54,883 nt of DNA from Paenibacillus cisolokensis (GCF_018403665.1 NZ_BOVJ01000172.1:1-54883), one strand, 5' to 3'; positions 26,767 through 38,745 are shown, numbered from the stretch's first letter. Notes: generated by a model from the sequence alone, not told the origin. Made by a program: numbers and translations.

Positions 26767-26942
26767 GAACAAATGTTCGCATCTCGGATGCCGTACGGTA
26801 CGCCGCGCGTACGGGCGCAAATCGGAAAGATATATGCGGTCCGTCAATGGCGGATAGTTCCGTTCGGCTTGCGGGACAATGATACAGACGTGATCCCTTC
26901 TTTCTGAATACGATATAGAATTACGGGAAAGGAGGGAATTGC

Positions 26943-27455
26943 ATGCGCGGCGTTTCAAGCGCGGCAGCCCGCAAGCTGATCGGCAAATCAATCTATGCGG
27001 TCCGGAAGGACGGCTCGGTTGTTACCGGCAATCTCGTCCGCGTCAGCGGCGACCGGCTGATGCTCAGGCCTTTCGGCCCGAAGGACGGCAAGCAAGTTGC
27101 CGTAAGAGCGATATTACCGCTTGTTCTGTTCGATTTGCTCGCGATCGGCACGCTTCCTTACGCTTTCGGCCCGGGCTTCGGTCCAGGATTCGGCCCGGGG
27201 TTCGGCTCAGGCTTCGGACCGGGATACGGCCCGGGGTTCGATAATGGGTACGGCCCTGGTTTTGGCAATGGGTACGGCCCGGGATTTAAAGCAGGATACA
27301 ACCCGGGATTCGGCCCCTACGGGCAAGGACCCTACGGAGGGGGATTCGGCGGCGTCCCATACGGATACAAAATCCGTATTATTAACCGGCCGGATCACTG
27401 TTGCTGGCACCACCGCCGCCTCGGGTTTCCTGGCCGGGGAACGGCTTGGCATTAA
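26943..27455 (+). CDS. Protein with GPGF/GPGY tandem repeats, hypothetical
   Basis: 170 residues. Residues 1-58 form a compact basic region (KLIGKSIYAVRKDGSVVTGN, then LVRVSGDRLMLRPFGPKDGK). A hydrophobic stretch (ILPLVLFDLLAIGTLP) and about 60 residues of Gly-Pro-Gly-Phe/Tyr repeats follow (FGPGFGPGFGPGFGSGFGPG). Start ATG 26943 follows AAAGGAGGG. The last 30 residues (from KIRIINRPD) lose the repeat character, contain CC and WHHRR, and overlap the convergent GNAT gene by 74 bases, so the end may be altered by an indel. Gly-rich aromatic repeats occur in spore coat and surface proteins; that is only a suggestion. Family not recognised. Confidence 0.65.
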   Translation: MRGVSSAAARKLIGKSIYAVRKDGSVVTGNLVRVSGDRLMLRPFGPKDGKQVAVRAILPLVLFDLLAIGTLPYAFGPGFGPGFGPGFGSGFGPGYGPGFDNGYGPGFGNGYGPGFKAGYNPGFGPYGQGPYGGGFGGVPYGYKIRIINRPDHCCWHHRRLGFPGRGTAWH

Positions 27456-27894
27456 GCGGCTTGAACATGTTGCGGCAGCGAATATGCGGATCGTATCCGC
27501 CGACGCGGTAGCCGATGCGGCAGTAAAACCGCTGCGCTCCCGGATTCGATTCGTCCACAACCAGCCGCGCGGTCGAGCATTGCTGCGATATGCCGTACGC
27601 TTCGCCGTATTCCATCAGCCGTTTTCCCCAGCCGCTTCCGCGGTGGTTGGGGTGGACGGCGAGCATGTCGATATACAGAACGTTTCCGAGAACGACGACG
27701 TGAAGGAATCCGATCAGGGGATCGGAACGCCGCCGGACGGCGACGAACGTCACGCCTTGACGCAGCCGTTTGGGCAGCTCGCGCATCGTGAGCGCCACGT
27801 CGGTCTGGGCGGTGTGGGAGTACGGGATCAGTTCCGAACGGATGAGCCGCATAATTTCCTTATCGTCGCTTCGAGGCTGCCGAAGCCGAATCAT
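27382..27894 (-). CDS. GNAT-family N-acetyltransferase
   Basis: About 170 residues. IRLRQPRSDDKEIMRLIRSEL opens the fold, LYIDMLAVHPNHRGSGWGKRL holds the acetyl-CoA pyrophosphate loop (RGSGWG) and RLVVDESNPGAQRFYCRIGY is the C-terminal motif. Substrate unknown. I chose ATG 27894 with GGAAGTGA seven bases upstream; an in-frame ATG at 27909 is an alternative. The final 25 residues are Gly-rich and overlap the end of the repeat-protein gene. Confidence 0.82.
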   Translation of the reverse strand: MIRLRQPRSDDKEIMRLIRSELIPYSHTAQTDVALTMRELPKRLRQGVTFVAVRRRSDPLIGFLHVVVLGNVLYIDMLAVHPNHRGSGWGKRLMEYGEAYGISQQCSTARLVVDESNPGAQRFYCRIGYRVGGYDPHIRCRNMFKPLNAKPFPGQETRGGGGASNSDPAG

Positions 27895-28055
27895 GAAGGT
27901 CACTTCCATTCATGCGGAGCGCAGCGCCGAAGCGCCTTCCGTCTCCGGGCAATGTAGTTCCGCCGCGAGGGCTGGTGTATTTTATGCCGGCACGGCGCCG
28001 TTCGTTCGCGGCACTTGGCACACATAAGTTTTTGGTTCCGAAGCCAACCTAATCC

Positions 28056-28084
28056 TTGACGAACTGTCGGCCAAGGCATATAAT
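28056..28084 (+). promoter_or_regulatory. Sigma-A promoter of the ilv-leu operon
   Basis: TTGACG (28056-28061), exactly 17 bp, then a consensus TATAAT (28079-28084). Transcription would start near 28091, just before the T-box leader. Confidence 0.88.
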
Positions 28085-28094
28085 TGGTTCTAAG

Positions 28095-28421
28095 CTAATA
28101 CGACATCGGCAATGATGAGGACGAAGTGATAAGGGCTCTTTTGCTCAGAGAGCGTTCGGATATGCTGCGACCGGCGCCAAAATCCCTTTTCGACGAGCTC
28201 ACCTCGGAGCTGTTTCCCTGAACCGCCCAAGCATTCGCTTCAAGGCTTATTAGGGGGAATCGCGAGGCACGCGTTACCGTGCTAAAGGTATGAACGACGG
28301 ATCGTTTCATACCTGGTGAGGCTATGCACTGCGAGGTGCGTAGCAAATGGTGGGTGGTACCACGGAAGATTAACCTTTCGTCCCGGACGCTGGCATAGGC
28401 GCCCGAGGCGAAAGGTTTTTT
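28095..28421 (+). promoter_or_regulatory. T-box riboswitch, probably leucine-specific
   Basis: tRNA-sensing leader. Stem I has the AGTGATAAGGGC and CAGAGAGC...GCTGCGACCGG features. The segment GAGCTCACCTCGGAGC (28195-28210) fits the specifier-loop surroundings, with CTC (Leu) at 28198-28200. The T-box core GGGTGGTACCACGG is at 28352-28365. The terminator stem AACCTTTCG (28372-28380) / CGAAAGGTT (28409-28417) plus T-run ends the leader 25 bases before ilvB. Uncharged tRNA-Leu should stabilise the antiterminator and turn the operon on. T-box identity is certain; the specifier is read by eye. Confidence 0.93.
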
Positions 28422-28445
28422 GTTTTTACGAAAGGAGGATGACTG

Positions 28446-30187
28446 ATGGTCACGCAAAGTGCAACGCTGAAGTCAAAAGAAGAAATCATCGAAAGAATGA
28501 AGAAGCCCGAAGTGATAACGGGCTCGGAAATGCTGCTTCGAAGCCTTGTGCTCGAAGGCGTGGAATGCGTGTTCGGGTACCCGGGCGGAGCGGTTCTGTA
28601 CATTTACGACGCCATGCATGGCTTCAAGGACTTTCACCATGTGCTCACCCGTCACGAACAAGGCGCCATACATGCGGCCGACGGCTATGCGCGCGCCAGC
28701 GGCAAGGTCGGGGTCTGCATCGCCACGTCGGGACCGGGAGCGACGAATCTGGTCACGGGCATCGCTACCGCCTATATGGATTCGGTGCCGCTGGTTGTAA
28801 TTACGGGAAACGTGGCCACCAGCGCCATCGGAACGGACGCTTTCCAGGAAGCGGACATCACCGGCATTACGATGCCGATCACGAAACACAGCTACCTGGT
28901 GCGCCGGGTTGAAGATTTGCCGCGCATTATTCACGAAGCTTTCCATATCGCCAATACGGGACGCAAAGGTCCTGTTCTGATCGATATACCGAAAGACGTA
29001 TCCGCCGCGAAAGCGCTGTTCAAACCGGTCACCGAGGTCAACATTCGCGGCTACAACCCGACCGTTGCGCCGCACAAGCCGCAGATCGACAAGCTGCTGC
29101 AAGCGATCGCGGAAGCCGAGCGTCCGCTCATCCTGGCCGGGGGCGGAGTCATCTACTCCGGGGGCCATGAAGAGCTGTATGAATTTGTGACGAAAACCAA
29201 TATTCCGGTTACGACGACGCTGCTCGGCCTTGGCGGATTCCCGAGCGGACACGAGCTGTGGCTCGGCATGCCCGGCATGCACGGCACTTACGCCTCCAAC
29301 AAGGCGATCCAGGCGGCGGATTTGCTGATTAATATCGGCGCCCGTTTCGACGACCGGGTGACGATGAAGCTGAGCGGCTTTGCGCCGAACGCCAAGATTG
29401 CCCATATCGATATCGATCCGGCCGAGATCGGCAAGAACGTGCCGACGGATATTCCGATCGTCGGCGATATCAAGACCGTGCTGACGATCATCAACCGCGA
29501 GGCGAAGCCGGCGGCCAAGGCGGACGCCTGGCGGGCGCAGACGCAGGCATGGAAGAAAGAAGTGCCGCTGAAATATAAAGATTCCGACACCGAGCTGAAA
29601 CCGCAGTGGGTTATCGAGATGATTCACGATACGACCGGCGGCGACGCGATCGTCACGACGGACGTCGGCCAGCATCAGATGTGGGCGGCGCAATTTTACC
29701 GGTTCAACAAGCCGCGCTCGTGGATCACCTCCGGCGGTCTCGGCACGATGGGCTTCGGCTTCCCGTCTGCGATCGGCGCCCAGATGGCGCATCCCGACCG
29801 GCTCGTCGTATCGATCAACGGCGACGGCGGCATGCAGATGTGCGCCCAGGAGCTGGCGGTCTGCGCCATTAACAACATCCCGGTCAAAGTCGCGATTATC
29901 AACAACCAGGTGCTCGGCATGGTGCGCCAATGGCAGGAAATTATTTACGACAATCGCTACAGCCATATCGATCTGGCCGGCAGCCCCGATTTCGTCAAGC
30001 TGGCCGAAGCTTACGGCGTCAAAGGGTTCAGGGCGACGAACAAGGAGGAGGCCCGTTCCGCCTGGGAAGCGGCGCTCCGTCATCCCGGACCGGCCGTCGT
30101 CGAGTTCGTCGTCCGCAAAGAGGAGAACGTGTATCCGATGGTCACCCAAGGAAACACGATCGATGAAATGATCATGGGGGATGCGGA

Positions 30188-30191
<4 letters not shown>
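28446..30191 (+). CDS. ilvB: Acetolactate synthase, large (catalytic) subunit
   Basis: Thiamine-diphosphate enzyme that condenses pyruvate (or pyruvate plus 2-oxobutyrate) in the branched-chain amino acid pathway. 581 residues. GVECVFGYPGGAVLYIYDA opens the PYR domain and RHEQGAIHAADGYARASGK holds the catalytic Glu. The central FAD-binding-like domain (GARFDDRVT) and the ThDP motif GDGGMQMCAQELAVCAINN follow. AAAGGAGGATG precedes the start, right after the T-box. Stop overlaps ilvN by four bases (ATGA). Confidence 0.97.
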
Positions 30192-31823
<1,632 letters not shown>

Positions 31824-31965
31824 TTCCGGCCGCCGCGTCATAGTCTAAAAATCGTAGAGCAAGCCGATATCCCGGACTATACAAGCCTTCGCGCTTCTTT
31901 CTTAACGAGGGAAGGTGCGAAGGCGTGTGCGCGTCCGGGTCATTCTGTTCCTGGAGGTGCGTCAC

Positions 31966-33509
31966 TTGCGAAAATCTATTTGTTTGACACTACCCTTCGC
32001 GACGGCGAGCAGTCGCCCGGCGTCAATCTGAACACAAAAGAGAAGGTTGAGATTGCGCTTCAGCTTGAGAAGCTCGGCATCGACCGGATCGAAGCCGGAT
32101 TTCCGGCGGCGTCGCCCGGCGACCTGCAATCGGTGAACGCGGTCGCGAAAGCGATAAAGAACGCGACGGTTATCGGTCTTTCCCGCTCGCGCGTACAGGA
32201 TATCGATGCCGCCCGCGAAGCGCTGAAGGGCGCGGAAGATCCGTGTCTGCATCTGTTTCTGGCGACGTCTCCGATTCACCGGAAATACAAGCTGCGCATG
32301 GAAAAAGAGCAGGTGCTGGAAACGGCGGAACGGGCGATTCGTTACGCGAAGCAGTATTTTGACAAAATCGAATTTTCTCCGGAGGATGCGGGCCGCACGG
32401 AGCTGGATTTTCTGTGCCAGGTAACGGAAATGGCGATTCGCGCCGGCGCGACGGTCGTCAATATTCCCGATACGGTCGGCTATATGACGCCGCTTGAGTT
32501 CGGCAACATTTTCAAGACGCTGCGGGAGAAAGTGCCGGGCATCGAGAGGATTCAGCTCAGCGCGCATTGTCATGACGATCTCGGCATGGCGACGGCCAAT
32601 GCGTTGGCGGCCGTACTGAACGGCGCTGACCAGATCGAAGGGACGATCAACGGCATCGGCGAACGCGCCGGCAATACGGCGCTGGAGGAAGTGGCGATGG
32701 CGCTCGAAACCCGCTCCGATGTGTTCCAGGCCAAGACGACGCTGAATTTGAAAGAAATCGCCAGAACGAGCCGGCTGGTAAGCAAGCTGACGGGCATGGC
32801 CGTTCCGGGAAACAAGGCGATCGTCGGCGCGAACGCTTTCGCGCATGAATCCGGCATTCACCAGGACGGGATGCTCAAGGAGAAGACGACCTACGAAATC
32901 ATTTCGCCCGAGACGATCGGCTTGAAAGAATCCAAGCTCGTGCTCGGCAAACATTCCGGCCGCCACGCCTTCCGCGAGAAGCTGATCGACCTCGGCTACG
33001 ATCTGGGAGAAGAAGCGCTGAACGCCGCATTTGCGAAATTCAAGGATCTGGCCGACAGGAAAAAGGACGTCAGCGACGAAGACATCCGCGCGCTGCTGGA
33101 AGAGAAAATTGTCGATACGCCGGAAGTGTATGCGCTTGATACGATCGAAGTCCGTTACGGCAACCGTTCGACGCCGAGCGCGACGGTCGGCATTCGCGTC
33201 GAAGGCGATAAGCTGCTGCAGGGAACGGCGGAAGGCAACGGTTCGGTAGACGCCATCTACAACGCGATCGACGCGTTGACCGGCGAGACGGTGGAACTCG
33301 AGGATTACTCGATCAAATCGGTTACGCACGGCAAGGATGCGCTCGGCGAAGTCCATGTGGCGCTCAGGCAGGACGAAGTGTCGGCGAAGGGGCGCGGCGT
33401 CAGCACGGACATTCTGGAAGCGAGCGCCCGCGCGTATGTGGACGCTTTGAACCGCTTGATCGAGAAGCGGAAGACGCCGGGACGGCGGGACAAGATGAGC
33501 CTGATCTGA
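31966..33509 (+). CDS. leuA: 2-isopropylmalate synthase (frameshift at codon 3)
   Basis: Condenses acetyl-CoA with 2-oxoisovalerate, the first leucine-specific step. [18 protein letters not shown] holds the DRE-TIM metal site; [21 protein letters not shown] and [12 protein letters not shown] are family motifs. The regulatory LeuA dimer domain occupies the last 130 residues. The expected start is TTG 31966, eight bases after GGAGG, but the A-run 31971-31974 is one A short for M-R-K-I-Y-L-F-D. As given, translation in the right frame would have to begin at TTG 31980, missing five residues. Preceded by a CCTTCGC/GCGAAGG hairpin at about 31886-31922. Confidence 0.94.
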
Positions 33510-33578
33510 TCTGCGGTCGCCAGCTTGAATATCCGGCAGATATTGGTGAAGTTTGCGAAGAGGGAGAGGAGCACAGAT

Positions 33579-34658
33579 ATGGCAGATGTGAAAAAGATCG
33601 CGGTAATCGCCGGGGACGGCATCGGCCCCGAAGTGGTGGCCGAGGCGTTGAAAGTGCTGAAGAAGACGGAGGAGCTGTTCGGTTACCGGTTTGAGACGGA
33701 GCACGGCCTGTTCGGGGGAATCGCCATCGACGAAAAAGGTACGCCGCTGCCCGAAGAGACGCTCGACATGTGCCGCCGCGCCGATGCCGTGCTGCTGGGC
33801 GCCGTCGGCGGGCCGAAATGGGACAACAATCCGAAGGAGCTGCGTCCCGAGACGGGGCTTCTCGGCATTCGCAAAGCGCTCGGCCTGTTCTCGAACATTC
33901 GTCCGGCGGTCATCTTCGACTGCCTGAAAGAAGCGTCCACGCTGAAGCCGGAAGTGCTCGAAGGCACGGACCTGATCGTCGTCCGCGAGCTGACGGGCGG
34001 CATCTACTTCGGCGAGAAGTTCCGCCGCGAAGGCGAAAACGGCCAGGAAGCGGTCGATACTTGCGTTTACAATGTCCGGGAAGTGGAGCGCATCGTCCGT
34101 CAGGCGTTCGACATTGCCCGCACGCGCCGCAAAAAGCTGGCTTCGGTCGACAAGGCGAACGTGCTGGAGACGTCGCGCCTGTGGCGCGAAGTGGTGAACC
34201 GGATCGCGCCCGAATACCCGGACGTGGAGCTGGAGCATGTGCTTGTCGACAACTGCGCGATGCAGCTGCTGCGCCGTCCTTCCAGCTTTGACGTCATCGT
34301 AACGGAAAATATGTTCGGCGATATTTTGAGCGACGAAGCGGCCATGCTGACCGGCTCGATCGGCATGCTGTCGTCGGCGTCGCTGGGCGAAGGCAGCTTC
34401 GGCCTGTACGAGCCGGTTCACGGCTCCGCGCCCGACATTGCCGGACAAGGCGTAGCCAACCCGATCGCGACGATACTGTCCGTTGCGCTCATGTTCCGGC
34501 TGACGTTCGGTTATGCGGATGCCGCGCAATCGATCGAAGACGCGGTCAAGGCCGTGCTGGACGCCGGACACCGTACGGCCGATATCGCGGCCGACAAGAG
34601 CCGGGCGATCGGCACTTCGGCCATGGGCGAACTGATCGTCAATGCGATGAAGAAATAA
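33579..34658 (+). CDS. leuB: 3-isopropylmalate dehydrogenase
   Basis: NAD-dependent oxidative decarboxylase, 359 residues. [44 protein letters not shown], and the metal/NAD motifs [21 protein letters not shown] and [17 protein letters not shown]. Start ATG 33579 follows AGGGAGAGGAG. Last gene of the operon as seen. leuC and leuD do not follow, so isopropylmalate isomerase must be encoded elsewhere. Confidence 0.97.
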   Translation: MADVKKIAVIAGDGIGPEVVAEALKVLKKTEELFGYRFETEHGLFGGIAIDEKGTPLPEETLDMCRRADAVLLGAVGGPKWDNNPKELRPETGLLGIRKALGLFSNIRPAVIFDCLKEASTLKPEVLEGTDLIVVRELTGGIYFGEKFRREGENGQEAVDTCVYNVREVERIVRQAFDIARTRRKKLASVDKANVLETSRLWREVVNRIAPEYPDVELEHVLVDNCAMQLLRRPSSFDVIVTENMFGDILSDEAAMLTGSIGMLSSASLGEGSFGLYEPVHGSAPDIAGQGVANPIATILSVALMFRLTFGYADAAQSIEDAVKAVLDAGHRTADIAADKSRAIGTSAMGELIVNAMKK

Positions 34659-34717
34659 ACGCGCGAAACGGAATATTTATAAATTATAATTAATATCATT
34701 AAGAAACAATTTCAATC

Positions 34718-34746
34718 TTGACTGCTTTCTATTGTAGTGGTACGAT
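34718..34746 (+). promoter_or_regulatory. Sigma-A promoter of the peroxiredoxin gene
   Basis: TTGACT (34718-34723), a 17-bp spacer and TACGAT (34741-34746), in an AT-rich region 75 bases before the start codon. No clear PerR box was found by eye. Confidence 0.7.
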
Positions 34747-34819
34747 TTATATCGGACAAGTCACACGCCGGTGACATTTTCAAAAATTAACGCAATTAAG
34801 CGACAAGGAGGCTACTATT

Positions 34820-35368
34820 ATGGCAGAACGTTTGGTAGGACGTCCGGCTCCGGATTTCACCATGGAAACGGCGCTGGGGAACGGTCAAGATTTCGGAACG
34901 GTATCCCTTTCCGACTACAGAGGCAAATGGCTCGTTCTGTTTTTCTATCCGCTGGACTTCACGTTCGTATGTCCGACGGAAATTACCGCGCTGAGCCAAG
35001 CTTATGAGCAATTCAAGGCGCTGAATACGGAAATTCTCGGCGTAAGCGTGGACAGCAAGCACAGCCATCGCGCTTGGATCAATACGCCGGTAAGCGAGAA
35101 CGGTCTTGGTCAGCTGAACTTCCCGCTTGCTTCCGATATTACGAAGAACGTCGCGAGAGATTACGGCGTACTCATTGAAGAAGAGGGCGTTGCATTGCGC
35201 GGCTTGTTCATCATCGATCCGGAAGGCGAACTGAAATACCAAGTTGTCAACCACAACGACGTAGGCCGCAGCGTAGAAGAGACGCTTCGCGTGCTGCAAG
35301 CTCTCCAATCCGGCGGTCTGTGCCCGATGAACTGGAAGCCTGGGGACAAGCATCTGGTTGCGAAGTAA
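34820..35368 (+). CDS. Typical 2-Cys peroxiredoxin (AhpC/TSA family)
   Basis: Thiol peroxidase reducing hydrogen and organic peroxides in the cytosol. 182 residues. The peroxidatic Cys is in PLDFTFVCPTEITAL (about residue 50), the resolving Cys in GGLCPMNWKPG (about 171), and DSKHSHRAWI is typical. AAGGAGG precedes the ATG. No ahpF is adjacent, so reduction by thioredoxin is likely. Single gene between its own promoter and terminator. Confidence 0.93.
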   Translation: MAERLVGRPAPDFTMETALGNGQDFGTVSLSDYRGKWLVLFFYPLDFTFVCPTEITALSQAYEQFKALNTEILGVSVDSKHSHRAWINTPVSENGLGQLNFPLASDITKNVARDYGVLIEEEGVALRGLFIIDPEGELKYQVVNHNDVGRSVEETLRVLQALQSGGLCPMNWKPGDKHLVAK

Positions 35369-35392
35369 TCGTTTGGAACTATTACATTTCTG

Positions 35393-35422
35393 AAACCCGG
35401 ACCGTGCAGGTCCGGGTTTCCT
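35393..35422 (+). terminator. Rho-independent terminator
   Basis: Perfect stem AAACCCGGACC / GGTCCGGGTTT (35393-35403, 35409-35419) with loop GTGCA, then a CCTCTTT tract. Confidence 0.8.
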
Positions 35423-35547
35423 CTTTATATTTGAAAAGATTTGTCAGCAGGAATTTCAGGTGCTTGCAGCGAATAAAAGTAAAAGAAGGCAGCAGCGTCC
35501 TGTTTCAGGCGAAGGACCGGGACCGAGGAAAAGGAGGGAATCTCCCG

Positions 35548-35973
35548 ATGAGCTTCTGCTGCGGAGCCAGTATGATCGGAACAAAAGGCACATTGAAGCA
35601 TTACCGGACTCATATTCATAACGTTCCGATTTTGTTCTGTCCCGTATGCCACAGAGTCGAAATTCATCATTCGATCGAGAACGAGTACGAAATTTTGGCT
35701 GAATACGCGCATGGGGACGGCGCTTCCGAGATCGATTTTCAAGATTATGTCGATAAGGAAGACAAGGGGATATTCGAGAATTGCGTCAATAACGAGAACG
35801 AGGATCCGATGGATGTGGTGACAAGCCAGATCGATATGGCGCTGGATCTTCTTATTTTCGCGAAACAGTTGAACGACCAGGCGTGGCAGGACGAGTTGAA
35901 GAAGCGGCTCGGCGTGTTGAACGGCCGGCGCAATAAGCTTCGTCAGCGCCGTACCTCTGAAGGCTATTGCTGA
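35548..35973 (+). CDS. Conserved small Cys-rich protein, hypothetical
   Basis: 141 residues. The N-terminal MSFCCGASMIG and FCPVCHRVEIHH (residues about 4-40) look like a zinc ribbon made of two Cys pairs. An acidic middle (DYVDKEDKGIFENCVNNENE) and a helical, basic C-terminus (QDELKKRLGVLNGRRNKLRQ) follow. Start ATG 35548 after AAGGAGGG; longer in-frame extensions upstream show no conservation and run over the terminator. I do not recognise the family and assign no function. Followed by a strong terminator. Confidence 0.65.
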   Translation: MSFCCGASMIGTKGTLKHYRTHIHNVPILFCPVCHRVEIHHSIENEYEILAEYAHGDGASEIDFQDYVDKEDKGIFENCVNNENEDPMDVVTSQIDMALDLLIFAKQLNDQAWQDELKKRLGVLNGRRNKLRQRRTSEGYC

Positions 35974-35979
35974 ATTTAC

Positions 35980-36004
35980 AGCCTCCTTCCGGAGGCTTTT
36001 TTTT
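35980..36004 (+). terminator. Rho-independent terminator
   Basis: Stem GCCTCC-TTCC-GGAGGC (35981-35996) followed by eight T. Confidence 0.85.
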
Positions 36005-36118
36005 CTATGGTTTGAAGCAAGTGTCCGTTTGTCGCAGGAAGATCGAACGAGTTTTTTTTGATTTCGTTTCGCTGGCCGACCGATTTGACGTTGCCCGGAC
36101 GAATGGTGTGAATGTGGG

Positions 36119-36931
36119 GTGGAACGGTTGCTGCTCGTTTTGTTTAAACGCTTTTTACGCAAGACCGGTTCCGCCGGATCGGCGGGAAAGCGAAACAAGA
36201 GTACGCCGGAAGAGATCGTCAACTGCATTCAGGCAGGGGACGACAGCCTTAGAGATCAATTTATTGCTGAATATCAGCCGTATATTGCGAAAGTGACGAG
36301 CAAGTTCTGCAAACGATATATCGATCCGTCGCGCGACGACGAGTTCAGCGTCGCGCTTGCCGCGTTTAACGAGGCGATTCAACAGTACGCCAAGGATGCG
36401 GGCCGTTCATTTCTCGGTTTCGCGGAGACGGTTATACGGAGGAGGCTGATCGATCACGTACGCAAGGAACAGCGCCATGCGAATCTGGTGCCTTACAGCA
36501 GCTTTGATGCGGAGGATGAGGACCAGCAGACGCTCAATCCGATCGAAACGCAGCAGGCGCTGGAGCGGTTTCAGCTGGAGCGGGAAGCCGAGGAACGCCG
36601 TCTTGAAATCGAAGAATACAGCCGCAAGCTGGCCGAGTTCGGCATTTCGTTCGAGGAGCTGGCGGAATCTTCGCCCAAGCACGCGGATTCCCGGTTAATG
36701 TTGTTTGAGATTGGCAAGCGGCTTTGCGAGGAGAGGCCCTTGTTCGAGGCGCTGCGCAAAAAGGGACGCCTGCCCGTCAAGGAACTGGCGGCGCTGTCCG
36801 GCGTTTCGCGCAAGACAGTAGAGCGAAACCGCAAATATTTGATTGCGGTCGCGCTCATTTTTGACGGGAAATATCCTTACTTACAAGCTTATTTGCAGCC
36901 TGAACAATCGGCGGAGGGAGTAGGAACATGA
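36119..36931 (+). CDS. sigI: RNA polymerase sigma factor SigI
   Basis: Alternative sigma factor for heat/envelope stress (B. subtilis) and polysaccharide sensing (clostridia). 270 residues. Region 2: RDQFIAEYQPYIAKVTSKFC, DEFSVALAAFNEAIQQYAKD, SFLGFAETVIRRRLIDHVRK. The SigI-specific C-terminal domain has LPVKELAALSGVSRKTVERNRKYLIAVALIF. GTG start at 36119 with a weak GTGGG ribosome site; an alternative start nearby cannot be excluded. Overlaps rsgI by four bases (ATGA), so sigma and anti-sigma are coupled. Confidence 0.92.
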   Translation: MERLLLVLFKRFLRKTGSAGSAGKRNKSTPEEIVNCIQAGDDSLRDQFIAEYQPYIAKVTSKFCKRYIDPSRDDEFSVALAAFNEAIQQYAKDAGRSFLGFAETVIRRRLIDHVRKEQRHANLVPYSSFDAEDEDQQTLNPIETQQALERFQLEREAEERRLEIEEYSRKLAEFGISFEELAESSPKHADSRLMLFEIGKRLCEERPLFEALRKKGRLPVKELAALSGVSRKTVERNRKYLIAVALIFDGKYPYLQAYLQPEQSAEGVGT

Positions 36932-38477
36932 GAAGCGGTATCGTAGTACAGCTTGGCAAGCGGCATCTGATTGTGATGACCCGTGATGGCGAATTCCGCA
37001 AAGTGCGCCGGACCGGGGCTTGTCAAATCGGACAGGAAATCGCCATTTCTCCCGCTTCCGCACGATCCCGCCGTCCGTTTTATGCCGCAGCTGCCGCGGC
37101 GCTGCTGCTGTTGCTTGCCTTGCCGCTCGCCTTCATCCCTCATACCTCGGCGCAGCCGATTGTCGCCTATTTGAATATGGATATCAATCCGAGTATTGAA
37201 ATCGGCATCGATCGGGACGATCGGGTATGGGAATTGCGCGGTTTGAACGACAGCGGAGCCGAGGTTGTATCGAGCATCACATCTAAAGCCTATAAAGGAA
37301 AACCTGTCGAGCAAGTGGCCGCCGTCGTCATGGAGCGGGTCGCAGAGACGAGCTTTTCGCGCGCTTTCGGCGGAGAGATCGTCATTACGAGCATTGTCGT
37401 CGACGCCGACATCGCCGCCAAGTCCGGTTATGAACTGGCATTGACCGACAAAGTGAACGATGCCGTGCGCGAGTCGATACGGCGAATATTCGCGGACGAG
37501 TCGATGGAAATACAGCTCACGACGCTCCATGCGCCGAAGGAGCTGCGGGATGAAGCCCAGCAAAACGGCGTATCGGCGGGGCGAATGGCGCTGTACCTGA
37601 TGGCGAAATACCAGGGCAAAGATTTGCGGATCGATGAACTGAAGACGACTTCGATTCATGATATTGCCGCGGAATGGGGCGGCGTCGAAGCGATTGTGAA
37701 AAACTCGATTCATTCCGGAACGGACGATTCGGCCAAGGAAGCGTTGAGGCTGATGCTGGAGTCGGAACATACGGCCGCAGAGGCTAATCCGGGAAGCGAT
37801 ACGGCCGGCGCCAAAGCGGAACACGACGGCAAGCAGCCGTCGGCCGGTATAGCCTCCGCCGCTCCCGAACCGGCGGACGCGAAGGAAGAGCTCGGCAGGA
37901 AAGAGGCACAGCCGCCGCAGAAGACAGGAGAAGCGCGACAGAACGACAAGAAGGAGAAAGACCGGAAAGAAACCGGGCGGGATGCGCAAGGGGCGAAAGC
38001 AGGAACGGCAAAGAACGGGCAGAAGCAAACGGAAAATCGCCAGCAGGATACGGATCTGCGTCAAGTCCGGCTGAAGCCGGACGAGAAAACGAACAAACAT
38101 TCGAAGAATACTAGGCCGGCGCAGAATAAAAACATCCAGAATAAAGACAACGTTAACGGTAAGGTCGGCGAGAAAGCCCGGGAAGCGATGAAGGAGAAGG
38201 CCGAAGAAGCCCGCAAAAAGCCCGTGAGGCATTCAAAGAGAAGGCCGAAGAAGCCCGCAAGAAAGCCCGGGAGGCTTGTTGTGAGGGCAGGGAGCGGAAA
38301 GCAAAGGACGATGCGGAAAGAAAAGAATACTTCAGGCCGGCCGGCATTCCCCAGGATCACGATAGCCGCCGTCATTTGGATCTGGATAAGGAGAAGACAA
38401 AGGAGCGAAAGACGGATCGGGAGAACAAAGACGGCCATCATGACGAGGACAAAGACAATGAAAACCGACGATGTTAG
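36928..38477 (+). CDS. rsgI: Anti-sigma-I factor RsgI (frameshift in C-terminal coil)
   Basis: Membrane anti-sigma factor holding SigI. The RsgI N-terminal domain (residues 1-50, GIVVQLGKRHLIVMTRDGEF), one transmembrane helix (AAAAALLLLLALPLAFIPHT) and the extracellular RsgI periplasmic domain (YLNMDINPSIEIGIDRDDRV) are followed by more than 200 very charged residues with repeats EKAEEARKKAREA. The frame breaks at the A-run 38215-38219. One more A continues the coil and ends at 38477; the frame as given reads into an Arg-rich tail to 38619. No carbohydrate-binding module is present, unlike clostridial RsgI proteins. Confidence 0.88.
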
Positions 38478-38650
38478 TCGGAAATCGACAAATGACGCAC
38501 CGCCCGCCGGCCATTATCTGGGAATTCGGAACGATATGCCGTCAAGGCAGATGAGAAAAGGCATGAAAACAACAATTTGCGACCTTGTTTTTGACTTCTG
38601 CTCGATTGTAAAACGCTAACAATAAAAACAAAGTTCGACAGTTTTTCCGG

Positions 38651-38680
38651 TTGACACCTCTTGCGCGATAATTCTATGAT
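38651..38680 (+). promoter_or_regulatory. Sigma-A promoter
   Basis: TTGACA (38651-38656) and TATGAT (38675-38680), 18-bp spacer, 66 bases before the RsbT-like gene. Probably drives it together with the histidine kinase gene. Confidence 0.75.
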
Positions 38681-38745
38681 AGGTGTACATTAAGGATTGT
38701 CAGTTTTAATAGTATGCAGGCGATGAGAGCGGAGGCGATGAATGT

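Noticed and set aside
28473..30149. Long minus-strand open frame opposite ilvB
   Set aside because: Antisense shadow of a highly conserved enzyme; no recognisable motif.
31962..34571. Very long open frame on the minus strand opposite leuA and leuB
   Set aside because: It lies in the GC-rich codon-position shadow of two certain genes, shows no ribosome site and reads as Arg/His/Asp-rich nonsense.
35320..35547. N-terminal extension of the Cys-rich protein at 35548
   Set aside because: It runs across the 3' end of the peroxiredoxin gene and its terminator, while a good ribosome site stands just before ATG 35548.
38477..38619. Arg-rich C-terminal tail of RsgI as read in the given frame
   Set aside because: Restoring one A continues the regular EKAEEARKKAREA coil in the other frame, so the Arg-rich tail is most likely an artefact.
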